62,500 bases of DNA from Glandiceps talaboti. Taxonomy: Eukaryota; Hemichordata; Enteropneusta; Spengelidae. Where the stretch lies: assembly GCF_964340395.1 (NCBI RefSeq), contig NC_135570.1, positions 14,335,322 through 14,397,821 on the forward strand, read 5' to 3'. Positions 43,541 through 55,892 of this stretch are shown here, one piece after another (the stretch's first letter is position 1; the number at the start of each line of letters is the position of its first letter). A program made the translations under genes and the position numbers. The notes beneath the pieces were generated by a model, which saw only the letters and a program-made list of their open reading frames with translations, made no database searches and was not told where the DNA came from.

Positions 43541-43790
43541 CTATAAATAAAAAAAATACAGCCCGCAGCAGCCTTGTTCTCGTCTGATGTGTAGGTTTGA
43601 CACAGTTCCTGTGAACCCTGACTGTATTGTCAAATGGCAATGCTTCCTTTATCTCAAGTAAGTCGATATGGATAGATTATGATGTAACGTGTAATCTGAT
43701 TGGTGTAGCGGTGACCATGTGACATACGGCCACGAAAGTACCGGCCAGCAGGACATACAGTACAGAACGACATATTGCAGGTGAGATTTT
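43541..43790 (+). promoter_or_regulatory. NCOA4 promoter and alternative non-coding first exons (candidate)
   Basis: A TATA-like TATAAATA is at 43542-43549. A possible exon from about 43572 ends at the strong donor CTCAA/GTAAGTC (43657/43658). A second candidate exon ends CATATTGCAG/GTGAGA (43780/43781), with an inverted CCAAT (GATTGGT, ~43698) and a CATGTG E-box upstream. Either could splice to the acceptor at 46785. This is prediction only. Confidence 0.4.
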
Positions 43791-46395
43791 GGTATGTTAT
43801 TTTAGCATTTGTTGTGATATTTTTTCAAGTTAGATTTCTAGATGAATGTTAGTTATCGTGAGTAAATGTCGTTATGAAGGAAAGGCAACCGATCGCCTTG
43901 AATTTTCCTCTAAAACCGGCTATGAATTAAATGTCCACGAAGCCCATAGTCTTTTTTGTTTGTCTTGCCGTAGTTTCCACCCACCGTTCGGTGATCAAAC
44001 ATAACAAGTCGTCTGTTGTAGTAATAGTGGATTTATTTATGGAGGAACCTGTTTGATCCCGTAAGTTCATTCGTGAGATACTAATAAAGAAATAAAAAAG
44101 TGTGATCATTTCGGGAGATAAGCCGATTTAGCAAAACATACGTGCGGGTGGAATGTAAGAAAATGGCGACCATCAAAACATATGCATTGCCATTGATTGA
44201 CTATACTATTGAAGATTGTTACTATTTTAAAATGTTACGTACAACTCTCAGTTTCATATCGTCAGCTTGATGTTTTAGATTCGATTTGGGGAAGTCCCGT
44301 TTACAAATAAAATCAAAACATTTGAAGAGAATAATCTACGATACATGATCTGAAACACACTGACTGACGATTTGACAATTCGAGGTCAAGTTTTGTACAA
44401 AGATTAGTAAGTAAATGAAATTAACGAAATTTAATGTTAGTACAGATACATTTGTCAAAAGAATAACTATTGTGAAGCAACCCTGAATTTCTATGTATGT
44501 GTTTTTAATTTTCGAGAAATAGTTTTCACTAAAATGTATGGAATGAGAAATGACACGGTGAAGTGGAAGAGTCTTTCGATAATTTTATATTTCATGCACT
44601 AACTTTTATATCATCTAATTTCCCTATTTAAACCAAAGTATGTACAAGAAATATGCCACTTTGCATGTTTTATATTTGTCAACAAAGGCCTTTTTGTGAG
44701 TATATTATATAACCCAGAATGGCAAGAATATACTGTTATTTACGAATAATTTTGATTTCTTAGTGCATTTGAATCAGATACATGTACACGACACTGTTGT
44801 AATTAGCTTTTTTTCAAATTGTGTATTTTTTCATCAAATCTGAGTTTTCATATATTTTTTGAAAACAAATAGTGACTGAATAATGTAATGTGGCTTTAAA
44901 TATTTATTAAAGAAACAATTTATTTTGGGGGGGGGCTGTCAGTGTCTTCAGTTTCAATGGGAGCAACTAAAATGGAACATTTGAAAAAAGTGCACCATGG
45001 GAGAATTTCGAAAATTGTAATTCTTGTAGGAATTTTTTTTCCATGTGCACTTGGTTTATTGTAAATAGATGTGAAATGACTTGTAAGGTAGTGTTGTCTA
45101 TTGTAACTTTAGACCATTCAAATGTTAGCACATCCTTCAGTTTTCCATTTGAGTTGTTTACTTGTAACATTTACAACAGCAATGGTGAATTTTAGAGCAG
45201 ACATTGGTCATCAGAATTAGGACAAAACATTGAAAGTGGTAAGATGATGTGTACCAATGAACTTGAATGTGATCACATGACCTTACTGAAGGTCATTCAT
45301 GACCTCACAGGGAGCACTGTAAGGATATGAACTTCTTGTAAGACTGTGCTGGGGAGGTCAAGGAGAACCTTTCTACTGAATCTGTTAACATTTAGTGAAA
45401 GGGGCAAAGAAGTAAACAAAATAAATAGTGCGACTATGATGTAAACAAAATATACAGTTTGCATGAATGTTGTTTACGTACAGTAAAGGGGCTTTCCCAT
45501 TGTGCAGTTTTCCGCTATCGCAACCAACTGGTGGAGAATCGGCAAAACAAACTATTTGCATATATATAAAGGGAAGGTCCCTTCTTCATATTTTTCGTGT
45601 GTGTAAAGTTTGATAATATGCAGTACTCAATGTACTGGTGCCTGGGACAGGAAATATATCATGATATCACGTTTCTGTCATTTTTGGAAGTATATTTTAT
45701 GCAGTATGAGTTATCATAGGTTGTGAAAATAGAAGCCCTAGGCATAGTTCACTTAATCTAATTTGAATAGCATGAAGGAAAAGTCTATTAATTCTGTCAT
45801 TGTCAGGATGTGAGATATATCAAACTAAAAATGTATAAAGTGATTTAATTTTACTTTATTTTCAATATATGTGCTTATATTGCTACTAAAATGAGTATAT
45901 GTTATGGTTTTTCTTGATTTTTTTGCATGCTTTCAAACACCAATTACAATCAGATGTAAGTGTGATCAACAACTTCCCTAGAGTTACCTTAATGAGTATT
46001 AAATCCCTACATGAGATTGTCATGGTTACCGTAATATTCAAGTTGTGGCACCAGTGCTCAGTATTTTTTTTGTTTGTCATGCACTGTGCCAAAGTTCAGA
46101 TTACCACCCCCAAATACAATGAGATATTGGATATGGCAGTTCATTGTTCGTAAGCGGAACTCGTGGTATTGTACCAAACAAGCATCTGTCAATGGTCGCC
46201 ATCTGTTTACAGTAGGGTCTCAAAAGAAAGTTCTCTGTGATTGTGCAAACTTAGATCACAAACCATCGAATGGTTGTAACATCTTCTAATACCATGCCCG
46301 AGTCTGTGTTTATAGAAATTAAAGAGAGTTATCAAATGAAAACTGACACTCAAATTTAGTCTGATCTTAACGAGATGCAAACTTGACAGAAAGAC

Positions 46396-46419
46396 GGGGG
46401 GGGGGGGGGGGGGGGGGGG
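46396..46419 (+). repeat. Poly(G) run of 24
   Basis: An uninterrupted G tract in the sense strand of NCOA4 intron 1, able to form a G-quadruplex. Its length may be uncertain because of sequencing limits. Confidence 0.85.
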
Positions 46420-46811
46420 CCTTTGTACTTTTTATAGTCACTGATAGGAGAGGGGAGCTGAAATCATGTTTTGTTCACATCGACAAAACACAAAACTGGT
46501 CTCTTTTCTGAATCAGACTGTTTGCTAGATTAACAAGTATGTCCTAGAAAATGGGACAAACCCGTTTTGGAGACAATACTAGCTTATCAATTGTCGTATC
46601 TTAGGGTCCCATCTTATCTATTAGCTAAGTCCTGTGTTATAAACAAAACTGCCTGACAAAGTTTATCTCTTTGCTGCTTAGTATTGCTTAGCTGAACACA
46701 GATCTTAGCAGTCTAGTAAAATTCGTCTGACTGAGCTGACGTCCATCTCATCAAATCCATCTCTGTCTTGTTTATTTGTTTGCAGCTTGTCTGAGCTGAA
46801 CTCCTCCAACC

Positions 46812-49800
46812 ATGAGTAGCATACAAGACAGTCAACACCAGCGATTGATTAATGAGGTGAAGCACACTATTGCGGTGCTAGAAGACGCCATTCATCAAGT
46901 TGTGGATACTAAACGTAACCTGAAAACTAATGGATTGGAGGTAAATGTCTGAGTTTTAAAGGCCAATGTTTGAGTCCCATGGCTGTGAATTAAACCATGA
47001 GATTAGATAGAATCATTCATTTGTTCAGGACCAATAGGCCTTTCCAAAATTTGCCATGGTGGCACTCTACTTCCTGTCTGTGTGTATCTTAGGGGTATAC
47101 ATGGTATAGGTTACGTGGTTAATCATAGAGCACTGCCGCTTTCCTCAGTGTCTGAACGATACGAAAAACATCCCTGATTTACACTTCTAAAGAATACCAA
47201 GTGACAAAGCTTTTAAGAAACGGTACTAGGAGGTGATGATACCCCCCAATTTGAGCGGGGTGCTGTATTCTCAATTTCCTGTTTGGAGTCTGGAATGGCC
47301 CATTCTTTCTATATCTCTGCCAAGCAACTGTTTTTCACACCGTAATGTGCCCAACATGACATATGCATGTAAAGACAGGCGTAAGGATTTCCAGCATTTT
47401 TTGAAAATGTTCTGTGAAACTACTGTGTCAGTTGAAATGATATAAAATCCACTACTTATAAAGAGCTTTGAATTGCTTTATTAGGTCAAAGGTCAAATCC
47501 ATAGCTGCGTCAGTCGTCAACTGGAAGCTCTGCGTAATCGTGAAGTATGGCTGTTGAACCAGGTGGAAACTGTTCAACATGCAAAGGAGGAAACTCTACG
47601 TCATCAGCTTGCAAGACTCAATCAGTGTCTTGGGTCCCTCAAGAATTGTGTCACCTATGCACAGCAGTATACTGAGGGATTACATTCCGATGCAGATCCT
47701 AAAGGTATTGAACGACAACTCATGGAAAACCTAAGCAGGTACGTTTTGTATCCTACTTGCATCGTATCACCAATTTCAATGATTTTAGAAACTTAGATTT
47801 CTGGAATGCTGCCAGATTTTTTGATAAATTAGGCCAATTTTCTTTCTTCGGTACATTGTTTGATTGTAAAAATCTGTATGCATGACATACAATGAACTCA
47901 GAAAACATTGGGAGATGTGAGGCAACTTTCTGATGACCAGTAGTTTAATAATGTACATGTATTTGGAAGTACATGTACTGAAGCAATATGACTTTCCAAA
48001 ATTTGCCATGGTGGCACTCTACTTCCTGTCTTTGTGTACCTTGGGGGTTCACATGGTATAGGTTACTTGGTTAATCATAGAGCACTGCTGCTTTCGTCGA
48101 TGTCTGAACAATACGAAAAACATCCCTGATCTACACTTCTACAGAATACCAAGGGATAAAGCTCTTAAGAAACGGTACTATGAGGTGATGATACCCCAAA
48201 ATTGAGCGAGGGTGCTGTTTTCTCAATTCCTGTCTGGAATGTCCTATATCGACAACTCCAGCGATATCATCAGTTAGGGCGTCCTTGGGAACACAGTCAA
48301 TTTTAAATGCATTCACATTAAGTTGTGAATAATTCAGGTGGCTCTAAAGTTTGTGTCAGATTCTAAACAGCCCCACAATCATGAACTAATTTGCGTTTGT
48401 CTTAGACCGCTCTAATGCATTCACAAATCACTTTATAAGTCAGTCTAAACCTAAGTGTTTCATGAGCTGACTAAACTGTCCTTCCCCTTTTATCAATTTA
48501 ATTAATTGTATCATCAATAAGACCCTTAGACTGACCTGCAAGGGCAGGGTGACTTTTATCTGAAGTACTAAATCATGTTTTTTATCTCGAATAAACAAAT
48601 ACAATGTACAAGGATCAGACTTTTTCCATCACTCTCCTATCACATGTTACTACCAGTGTGCCCTCTAAGCCAATTTGATGCACCACTGACGCACACAATT
48701 TCTAATGACGCACCAAAATTTGGTATTCCCTTATCTCTTACTATTTGGTGACAAACAAGAAATGTCAGTTTTTATCATTTTGACTCACAACAACAAAATT
48801 TGGCTATCATTAAGAGGACACACTGGTTACTACATAGTACAGTTTTTATGAAGGTCCAACAATAACAACTAAAATATGCACGTAAAAAGTTGATAATACT
48901 CCTATCTTTTTAGTGGAGACACGATTTTCTATCAAACTCCAAAAAGAGCACCATCTACAGAATTTGATAAACTTTTTTTTAGTATATTTTGTATAGCCCA
49001 GTTGATGATTAATTCAAAGTTATTTACAAATGTTAAATGTGACTTTACACTGCTGCTATACCCAGTATGCTATCTGATAAAAGTCAGAATATTTTGTCGT
49101 GAGACCAAACTTATCAAAAAGTGGTATTGACTTGTTGTGCATCACCACATGGTAAGATATAGGGAGGTCAAAAATTTTGGTACATCACAAAACATTTTTT
49201 TTTTTTTTTAAAAAGAGGTGTATATTTTCTCTCTACATGTCTGTGATTAGTATGTTTGATTATATCGACCTAATAAACATCAATCTGAACATTCAGCTAT
49301 AATATTCTATGCGTACATGTTTATATTTTACAGGTTTTCCGATTTGAATCTGAATCCTGAGGAGAATGCTAGTATCTGCTTCCGTGCTGATAGAACCAAA
49401 CTACGGGAACAGATCCATGACTTCGGACGTGTAGATTCCCGTAGTGTCAGTGTGAACCAGGAACGAGCTTTCACAGATCCAACCTTTCCCAGTAGTAGTC
49501 TACCATCTCCCTTTGAAGACTACGAGGATTTAGATCACCATATCTTGTACAAGACATTGGAAGAACTGAAAGGTCAAGAACAGAAACAAAAGGTAATTTC
49601 AGTGTATATTGTCATTGTCGAGTTGCAAAGTTTAGCTACTGGGGTAGTCATACTGTGTGCCGAATGTTGTAGTGAACGTATTTCAAAAAGTAGTATTTTG
49701 TAACTTAAATTTTCAAATATGTTCAAAGTTTTCGTATCACTGTTTGAATATTTGCAATGTGTTCTACCTTTCCAAGAATAAAGGCATAAAATTTGGTCAA

Positions 49801-52800
49801 AGGAGGTAACAATTTGCCAACTTCGTGCACCACTAACTGACACAGCAAATCTTGTGATGCGCCATAACTTAGTGTTCCTCTATCTCTTACTATGTGGTGA
49901 CGACTTGTAAGAAAACCAAAGTTTTATTGATTTCACCCACAACACAAAATTGTTGTGTTTCATTAGTGGGCACAGTGATTGGCATTGTGTTTTTCACCCG
50001 TGCTGCCTAACTAGACAATGCAGGACTGCAGACTTTATTATATACTCAGTGTATGTGTGTGTGGTACCTTACCCATTTACACACTCACCATGTAAGCCTG
50101 GCTATATTATCTGAATAATGTTCATTATGCAATGCACGCTGATCGTTCTACGTCATAACAACGCATGTCTATGTCACGACAATGTGTGTCTACATCACTG
50201 GTTCTGCTGTGTTCAAAACGTTCAAAATTGCCATCACTTTCCCCACTTTTACTTTGATATTACTGGCACTGGTATAATTATGTTAATCTCCAATAATTTT
50301 CTTTATTCAGTCGGAAAATACTGGTGACCTAAGGGGTTGTCACTACAGTATGAGTCGCTAGACAAGATGAGTAGTGACAAAGGCTCCTTAGGTCACTCTG
50401 AATGAAGAAAAATAATGGGGAATGACATCTAAGTATTGCAAAACATGTTGGATAATTGTTTGAATGTCTCTTGTCTATTTCCTAGGCATGTGTTCGTTCA
50501 ACCACTGAAGATTGGTTGATGAAAGCCCCAACTCCAACCAACTCACCGGTTGAAACCGTACCAAACATCACCTTTCCACCATACCATACATCTATCAAGG
50601 CATCTCAGTCTCCCCCTGGACAGAAGATCCAAGACGTCCACAAATGGCTACATCATGTCCCAACTGGTTACCATAGCAACCAGTCGACCACCGAGGACGA
50701 GTTCTCTCTGTTGGGAGGAACCAAGACAGGAAGTGATTTGGCGGTTGCAAGTACCAGAATGCTTGATGAAGACGAGGAAATGGAGGAGAAACGTTTCGAG
50801 ATGTATCCATACTTCCAACAAGTGGCTGCCTCCCCTACTACTGAGTGGTTGTTACATGCTGACAGAATGCGTGCAACCTGTCTGTATGGTAAAGACTACC
50901 CCTATTCTGTCATGAAGTATTTCAGGTGAGTTGTATTGATACCCAAGCAGATCTTTATGTTTAAGTCACTGGATGTCATAAAAAACCCACAGCAAATGAC
51001 CCCGAACTCATCTGAAAGTTGTGAAAAAGACCCCTATTAACCTAGTCTGGGTGCCAATGTGGTCTCTAACTAAACCATGTCTGGTCAAAGTCACCCAATC
51101 AGCACAAAAAGTTGTTCATCCAATCAGTGAACCCCAACTGCTATAGTGATGTAAACAGTGTATAAGTAGCATCCTGAGCTGACAAATATACCATATTTGG
51201 ACATTACATAACTGCCCCAATAAACACTAACTTTATGAGGGACTGTGTTATTGATTAGAATTTTGTGATTGATTAACAAAGACATGATGTTAATGACTGT
51301 GTGGGTGGCTGTGGATGAATTTTAAATTACATCTCATGCATCTCAGGACTTCTAGAGTAACGACTTTGACTATACTGTGAGTGGAGGTGTAAATGGTAAC
51401 AATACTGTATAGGAACTAGACTATGTGAGTGGAGGTATAAATGGTAACGATACCGTATAGGAACTAGACCCATATTAACCCCACTGTCACAGTTGCCATC
51501 ATTTTGTCTTAAGTTATAAAACAAGCTATTTGTACACAATACATACATGAGACCCAACATCCCTCAGTTTTACCAAAAAAACTAATCTACTGCCATATTT
51601 TATATGGTTTTAAGTGAAAAAAGAAGTCGTCTGTCCAGTGTGCTCTCTAATGATAGCCAAATTTTGTTGTTGAGAATCAAAATGAGAAAACTGGCACTTC
51701 TTGTGAGTCACCACATAGTAAGAGATAGGGGAACACCAAATTTTGATGCATCACTAAAAATTGTGTGTGTCAGTGGCATGTCGAATTGGTGTAGAGGGCA
51801 CTCTGCTTCTGTCAGTGTATTTACAATTTCCACAACTTTTCATATACTACTGTTGTGATGAATTATACTTCTAATGTTTAGCGAGATGTCACAAGCCCGC
51901 CTGCCACTTATCCTGCCCTTACTTACCTTAGCCTTACTTACCACTTACCCTGATATCAAACTAGAGAGTCGTCTTCGTACATTGCTCATGACTGATGCAT
52001 ATCTTCATGTTTTCTTTCAACAGGGAAGCGTCCAATGATGTGAGAGACTGGCTGTGGAAGTATGAAGCAAGACAGGAAGATGGAGACAGTAAGATTGAGA
52101 AGTCTGAGTGTAAAGCCAGTGTTGGATGTTGCACAGCTGGTATTACTTTGCCTAGGGTAGGTTGATTTACAAACACTTCATCCAAATATTAACTTGCCCC
52201 ATTCTGAATTTGTAACAAAATGTAAAAGACAGAAAAAAATGTCCCAATCTCAACTCATCCCAGAAACCAAACTTGTTATAACATTACAGTCTTGTATTTA
52301 AAGGTCGTATTGAATGGGTTTTGAGTCCCATATCGATTGGCTGCAGATAAGTACGTGTATGTACTATGGCTGACTGATACATTTTTGCCAGAGGGGCTGA
52401 CTGTTTGCAGTATAGCTTCTGTTTGTTGTGTAAAAATATATACTTTGCAGCATCAAGTCAAGAGTAAATTTGAAACACTAACAAAATTCACAAGAAGAAT
52501 TCTAATAGTAGCGTTTGAATTGAAATAGAGATGAGTTCAGAGTGGGACAAGTTGAGATTGGGGCAGTGACTGGGCACCTTCACTTTTCTACAGATGCTTT
52601 ATGGTACAGTGTGGCAGACACAAAAATAATGATTTGACAGGCATGAAAGGTTTATGATACAGTAATAAGTTGTCTCGCAGCAGATCTCACGAGATCCCAC
52701 GTGAGCCATTGCATTCATAGCAACCACGTTAGGGTGGTCAAACTGAGAGTGTCTTATTTGCTTAGCAAATATCTAGCTTTGCAGTATTATCTTAATAGTG

Positions 52801-53961
52801 ATTACGTAGAGTCATTCTTTTGTTTTGGGTCAATGTTTTGTACAGCTCTGCCAAACAACCGCATTTCATATTTAGATTTTAATCCCAATCCAAAATGGGA
52901 CTTACAGATATAACTGCAGAATAAATGTGACTCTACAATCTGTGTGTGCGTCTTCTAAAATAGAAAATGGTGAATATTTTCATTAATGATTTATGATATT
53001 TCTATTGCAGCAAGTGGATATAGAAGATTTGGATACACTCCAATGTTTCAGTGATGGAATTAGCCAGTACTCCAAAGATCTACAATCTGAGAAGGAGAAG
53101 TGGCTGGCTTCAGGAAGACAAGACAAGAACACAAGAGACAAGTCCGATGGTCTGGTCTTAGAAAGTATGTGTATTGCAAATGAGAAGTGTCACCACCTAT
53201 CAGAATGCGTGTGTGATACACACTGTATGGGCTCACAATTTGCCCAATCAGAGGCAGTGGATAATCCACTCCAAAAGTGGTATCAGACAGCATCTAACAG
53301 CTCTTCCGATTGGCTTCTGAAGCCAAAGATGAGTGACAGCTCATCTGAGGAAGCAAAAGAGAGTGCGGTTCTGGAATATTTCCACGTCATTGATGCTAGT
53401 AGTGCCTCTGATTGGCTGCTTTGTGCCGCCACTACTGAAAAGTGTCAAACTCTCCATTCTTTCTCCCCTATGGAAGAGTATTTAAAATCCCGCCCTCAGA
53501 GCAACACATTTTGGTTGGCTGGTTGTCAAAGCAACGACACTAGCGCTATGTCTGTAACTAGTTTGAAAGGAATAACGTGTACAGATAAAACCAGTTCTGA
53601 ATTATCCCCATGGTTGAAACCTCAGTGTGTATATACCCTCCCACCTCAGGACGGGAATGACGACACCTTTCAAAGCAAACCAGAGTTTTCAGAATGGTTG
53701 CATAAAGATAACAAGGCAGAAAATGCACCCGAGGATAAAACAGAGTCCGATTTTTCAGAGATTTTTCAACATGATGATAGCGAGAGAGAGAAATGGTTGC
53801 TGATTGAGCAGCAGCCTATGGATATATCTGAGGATATGGAAATTCTCAGCATTGGTGGTAAAACTGTGGAAATTGATATTTCAGAAAATGACACCCCATA
53901 TCCCGGTTTCCAGAAAAGTAACGACAATTCACATATGTGGTTGCTGAATTATACAAAATAG
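46812..53961 (+). CDS. NCOA4: NCOA4 (ARA70), ferritinophagy cargo receptor, six coding exons
   Basis: NCOA4 binds ferritin and carries it to autophagosomes and lysosomes to release iron. Exons: 46812-46940, 47485-47738, 49334-49592, 50486-50925, 52024-52156 and 53011-53961 (TAG at 53959-53961). All are GT-AG with agreeing phases, giving 721 aa against 614 in human. The first exon begins at 46786 after an AG, with 26 nt of 5'UTR. Residues 1-130 form the ARA70 coiled coil: VKGQIHSCVSRQLEALRNRE corresponds to human VKAQIHSCISRHLECLRSRE. A Cys motif with five Cys at 459, 465, 471, 473 and 477 has human spacing. I532 and W540 match the human ferritin-binding pair I489/W497. About 13 Trp-Leu motifs are scattered from residue ~240 to the end. 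I see no LxxLL motif. Introns 1 and 2 each hold a family B MITE. Identification is firm. Confidence 0.96.
47033..47304 (+). mobile_element. MITE, family B, copy 2 (NCOA4 intron 1)
   Basis: Starts AATAGGCCTTTCCA and ends TGGAATGGCCCATT. 272 bp, same orientation as the other copies. Confidence 0.85.
47985..48247 (+). mobile_element. MITE, family B, copy 3 (NCOA4 intron 2)
   Basis: Starts AATATGACTTTCCA and ends TGGAATGTCCTAT; the termini are more decayed than the interior. 263 bp. Confidence 0.85.
48646..48833 (-). mobile_element. hAT-type MITE, family A, complete, perfect 8-bp target duplication
   Basis: The element 48654-48825 (172 bp) starts CAGTGTGCCCTCT and ends AGAGGACACACTG. It is flanked by GTTACTAC on both sides (48646-48653 and 48826-48833). 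The 8-bp duplication and CAGTG terminus indicate the hAT superfamily. It lies in NCOA4 intron 2. Confidence 0.93.
49085..49200. mobile_element. Decayed family A fragment
   Basis: GCATCACCACATGGTAAGAT and AAATTTTGGTACATCAC resemble the middle of family A. The ends are not recognisable. Confidence 0.45.
49808..49977 (-). mobile_element. hAT-type MITE, family A, copy in NCOA4 intron 3
   Basis: Starts near AATTTGCCAACTTCG, passes TATCTCTTACTATGTGGTGA and ends AGTGGGCACAGTG. The left terminus is incomplete. Confidence 0.75.
50112..50425 (+). mobile_element. Hairpin MITE, family D, copy 2 (NCOA4 intron 3)
   Basis: The terminal hairpin 50283-50425 has GGTGACCTAAGGGG opposite CTCCTTAGGTCAC, and outer arms CTCCAATAATTTTCTTTATT and GAAGAAAAATAATGGGGAAT. 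It is preceded by ~170 bp shared with copy 3 (CACGACAATGTG, TACATCACTGGTTCTGCTGT). Confidence 0.75.
51628..51813 (+). mobile_element. hAT-type MITE, family A, near-complete with 8-bp target duplication
   Basis: The element 51636-51805 (170 bp) starts CAGTGTGCTCTCTA and ends AGAGGGCACTCTG. Flanks CGTCTGTC and CTTCTGTC agree at 7 of 8. It lies in NCOA4 intron 4. Confidence 0.9.
53170..53226 (+). other. NCOA4: NCOA4 five-cysteine iron-binding motif
   Basis: Codons for C459, C465, C471, C473 and C477 follow C-x5-C-x5-C-x-C-x3-C, the same as in human NCOA4 (VCRANEPC..ECVCDENC). In human this region binds iron, reported as an iron-sulfur cluster, and governs iron-dependent turnover through HERC2. 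Conservation of spacing is seen; function here is inferred. Confidence 0.85.
53311..53421 (+). other. NCOA4: NCOA4 ferritin-binding segment
   Basis: YFHVIDASSASDWLL (residues ~528-542) aligns with human SFQVIKNSPLSEWLI. The Ile and Trp needed for ferritin heavy-chain binding in human are both present, eight residues apart as in human. Confidence 0.8.
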
Positions 53962-55316
53962 ATTTAATATTTTGTTTAATTCATACATGTGCAACGCCTG
54001 GTTATCAAAACGGGATCCAGTCATTTTTTAAGAGGCAAATTTCCATAATCTTTCAAATTTAAAGAAAATTGTGAGACATTTTGTCCGTAAAATGAACTAC
54101 ATGTTAGTATGTATGTTTTACTCCAATGCTGGTAGTTAGAGGGGAGGGGGGGGGGGGGGGGGCACAAAATCAGTCTTAAAATGAGTAGCTATTATATAAA
54201 ATCCACCTGTCCTGTTTTTGAAATATAACAAAAATATAACCCAAAATGCACCCAGAACCGTTTCATCCCCGCGAAAAAAAACCTTTCAACAACAAGAACT
54301 GAATTTGTAATACTTGAGGGTTTGAAAAAAAAGCAAGTTGGAACAAAAAATTTGTTCAAATTACATGGATAATTTGATATTGATGCAAGGCATTTCACTA
54401 ACTCCATATCAGAAATGATTTTAAAGGCATTATGTATTTTACCCTTTGTATGAACTCAATTCTTTGGGTATGAGTAGATGAATCTAATTCCGACATAATT
54501 TTGTAGTTCTGTGTTGGTGTATATTTTTTTTCACTGCAGACTGAAATTTATTGGCAGAAATAAGCTGCTATGCTGCAAGCTCATTTTTGATGGTTTGTGT
54601 GTCTGTCAGTGGATATGTCGAACACTAAGATTGCAACAATTCTAGGATTTTGTTGTTACATAAAAATATCTGTTTGTGTCGTGTGGTACTTCATTGGCCC
54701 AACAAGCTGGACTTAGTTGCGTTAATTACGCCACATGACGTGTTCATGGCTACATTTTACGTTGCCACTAGAAGCTGACAAGAATTGCTTTTAATTGTCG
54801 TCAAATCAAATATTACAAGCACTGCTAGTATATCCTAACTTTTGTCAATTTTGAAGTGATTTTCAACATTTTGAAAGACATGTTAATTTTAAGTGCTCAA
54901 TTCTCGTTACCTGAAATTAGAATTTGACCCCCTAGGCTCATAAAAATAACAAACATTCAATTTTTGGAGTCAACACCATGACTTTCACTCCAGGCATTAC
55001 TCATCCATTATCTAGGCATCCATGAAGAACTCGCTTGTTCTATTTTGACCCGTGAGCATGAGGTAAAATGATATTACAGGTACTAAGAATTGAGAGGGAA
55101 TATATCCTTGGAATATATCCGAACAAAATATATGTTGTGTAACTTTGGGATGGTAGAAATTGCCAATTAATTACGGCAGCTACAACTAGAAAACACAACA
55201 TCTCTGATTGATTTGATTTATTATTTGGGTGACAACATTTTTGAATGAGTATTGTATTTTACTAATACTTTTCATCCAAAATTATTAAGAATTTGTCCTG
55301 TAATGAGTAAAATAAA
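53962..55316 (+). other. NCOA4 3'UTR with poly(A) signal
   Basis: The first good AATAAA after the stop is at 55311-55316, followed by a G/T-rich stretch, giving a ~1.37 kb 3'UTR. A G-rich tract lies at 54141-54162. Further AATAAA motifs at about 55742 and 55816 could give longer forms. Confidence 0.55.
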
Positions 55317-55892
55317 GTCTGTAATGTAGTGAGGGGAGATACTTGTACTCAAAAGTATGATTTCTTGTGAGTAGCATGGCCTGTGCAAATAATTTGCATA
55401 TTCCTGTTTTAATTTATGCACTCGGCCATTTTTTTATGCAAATTATTTTTATCAATGGACTGCATTGGGGAAAACTTGACATACTGGTACAGGGTTGCCA
55501 TGTAAGTTTTCAGTCATTTACATTACAATGCTGCCAAAATTCTTGACTTAGTCACCCCCAGTATATGTGAGTAGTTGAACAGTTGTATTGTTTTGTGGAA
55601 TATGTCATTAGAAAATGGGGGTGAGTAGGTTAGACAAAGTGATAGTACTATATTGTTATGTTCCTAGCTAGAGGAGGGTTGCATGTTTTGATTTATTAAC
55701 TCATTATGTATTCATGCAAACTTTATGTAAATTTAAATTAAAATAAAATAATAGAATTATCAAGTAGTTATGTATGTTGTATAAAAATAGAATAGAATTT
55801 AAAAATATCGTAGAAATAAAGTGTGCCTTTCCTGTCCATAATTTATCCTGTAATATTTCCTGGTAATTGTACTGATTTTGGTTGAGGTTTTT

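Noticed and set aside
43570-43660. Possible iron-responsive element in the NCOA4 5' region
   Set aside because: I found no CAGTGN loop with a bulged-C stem in the candidate first exons.
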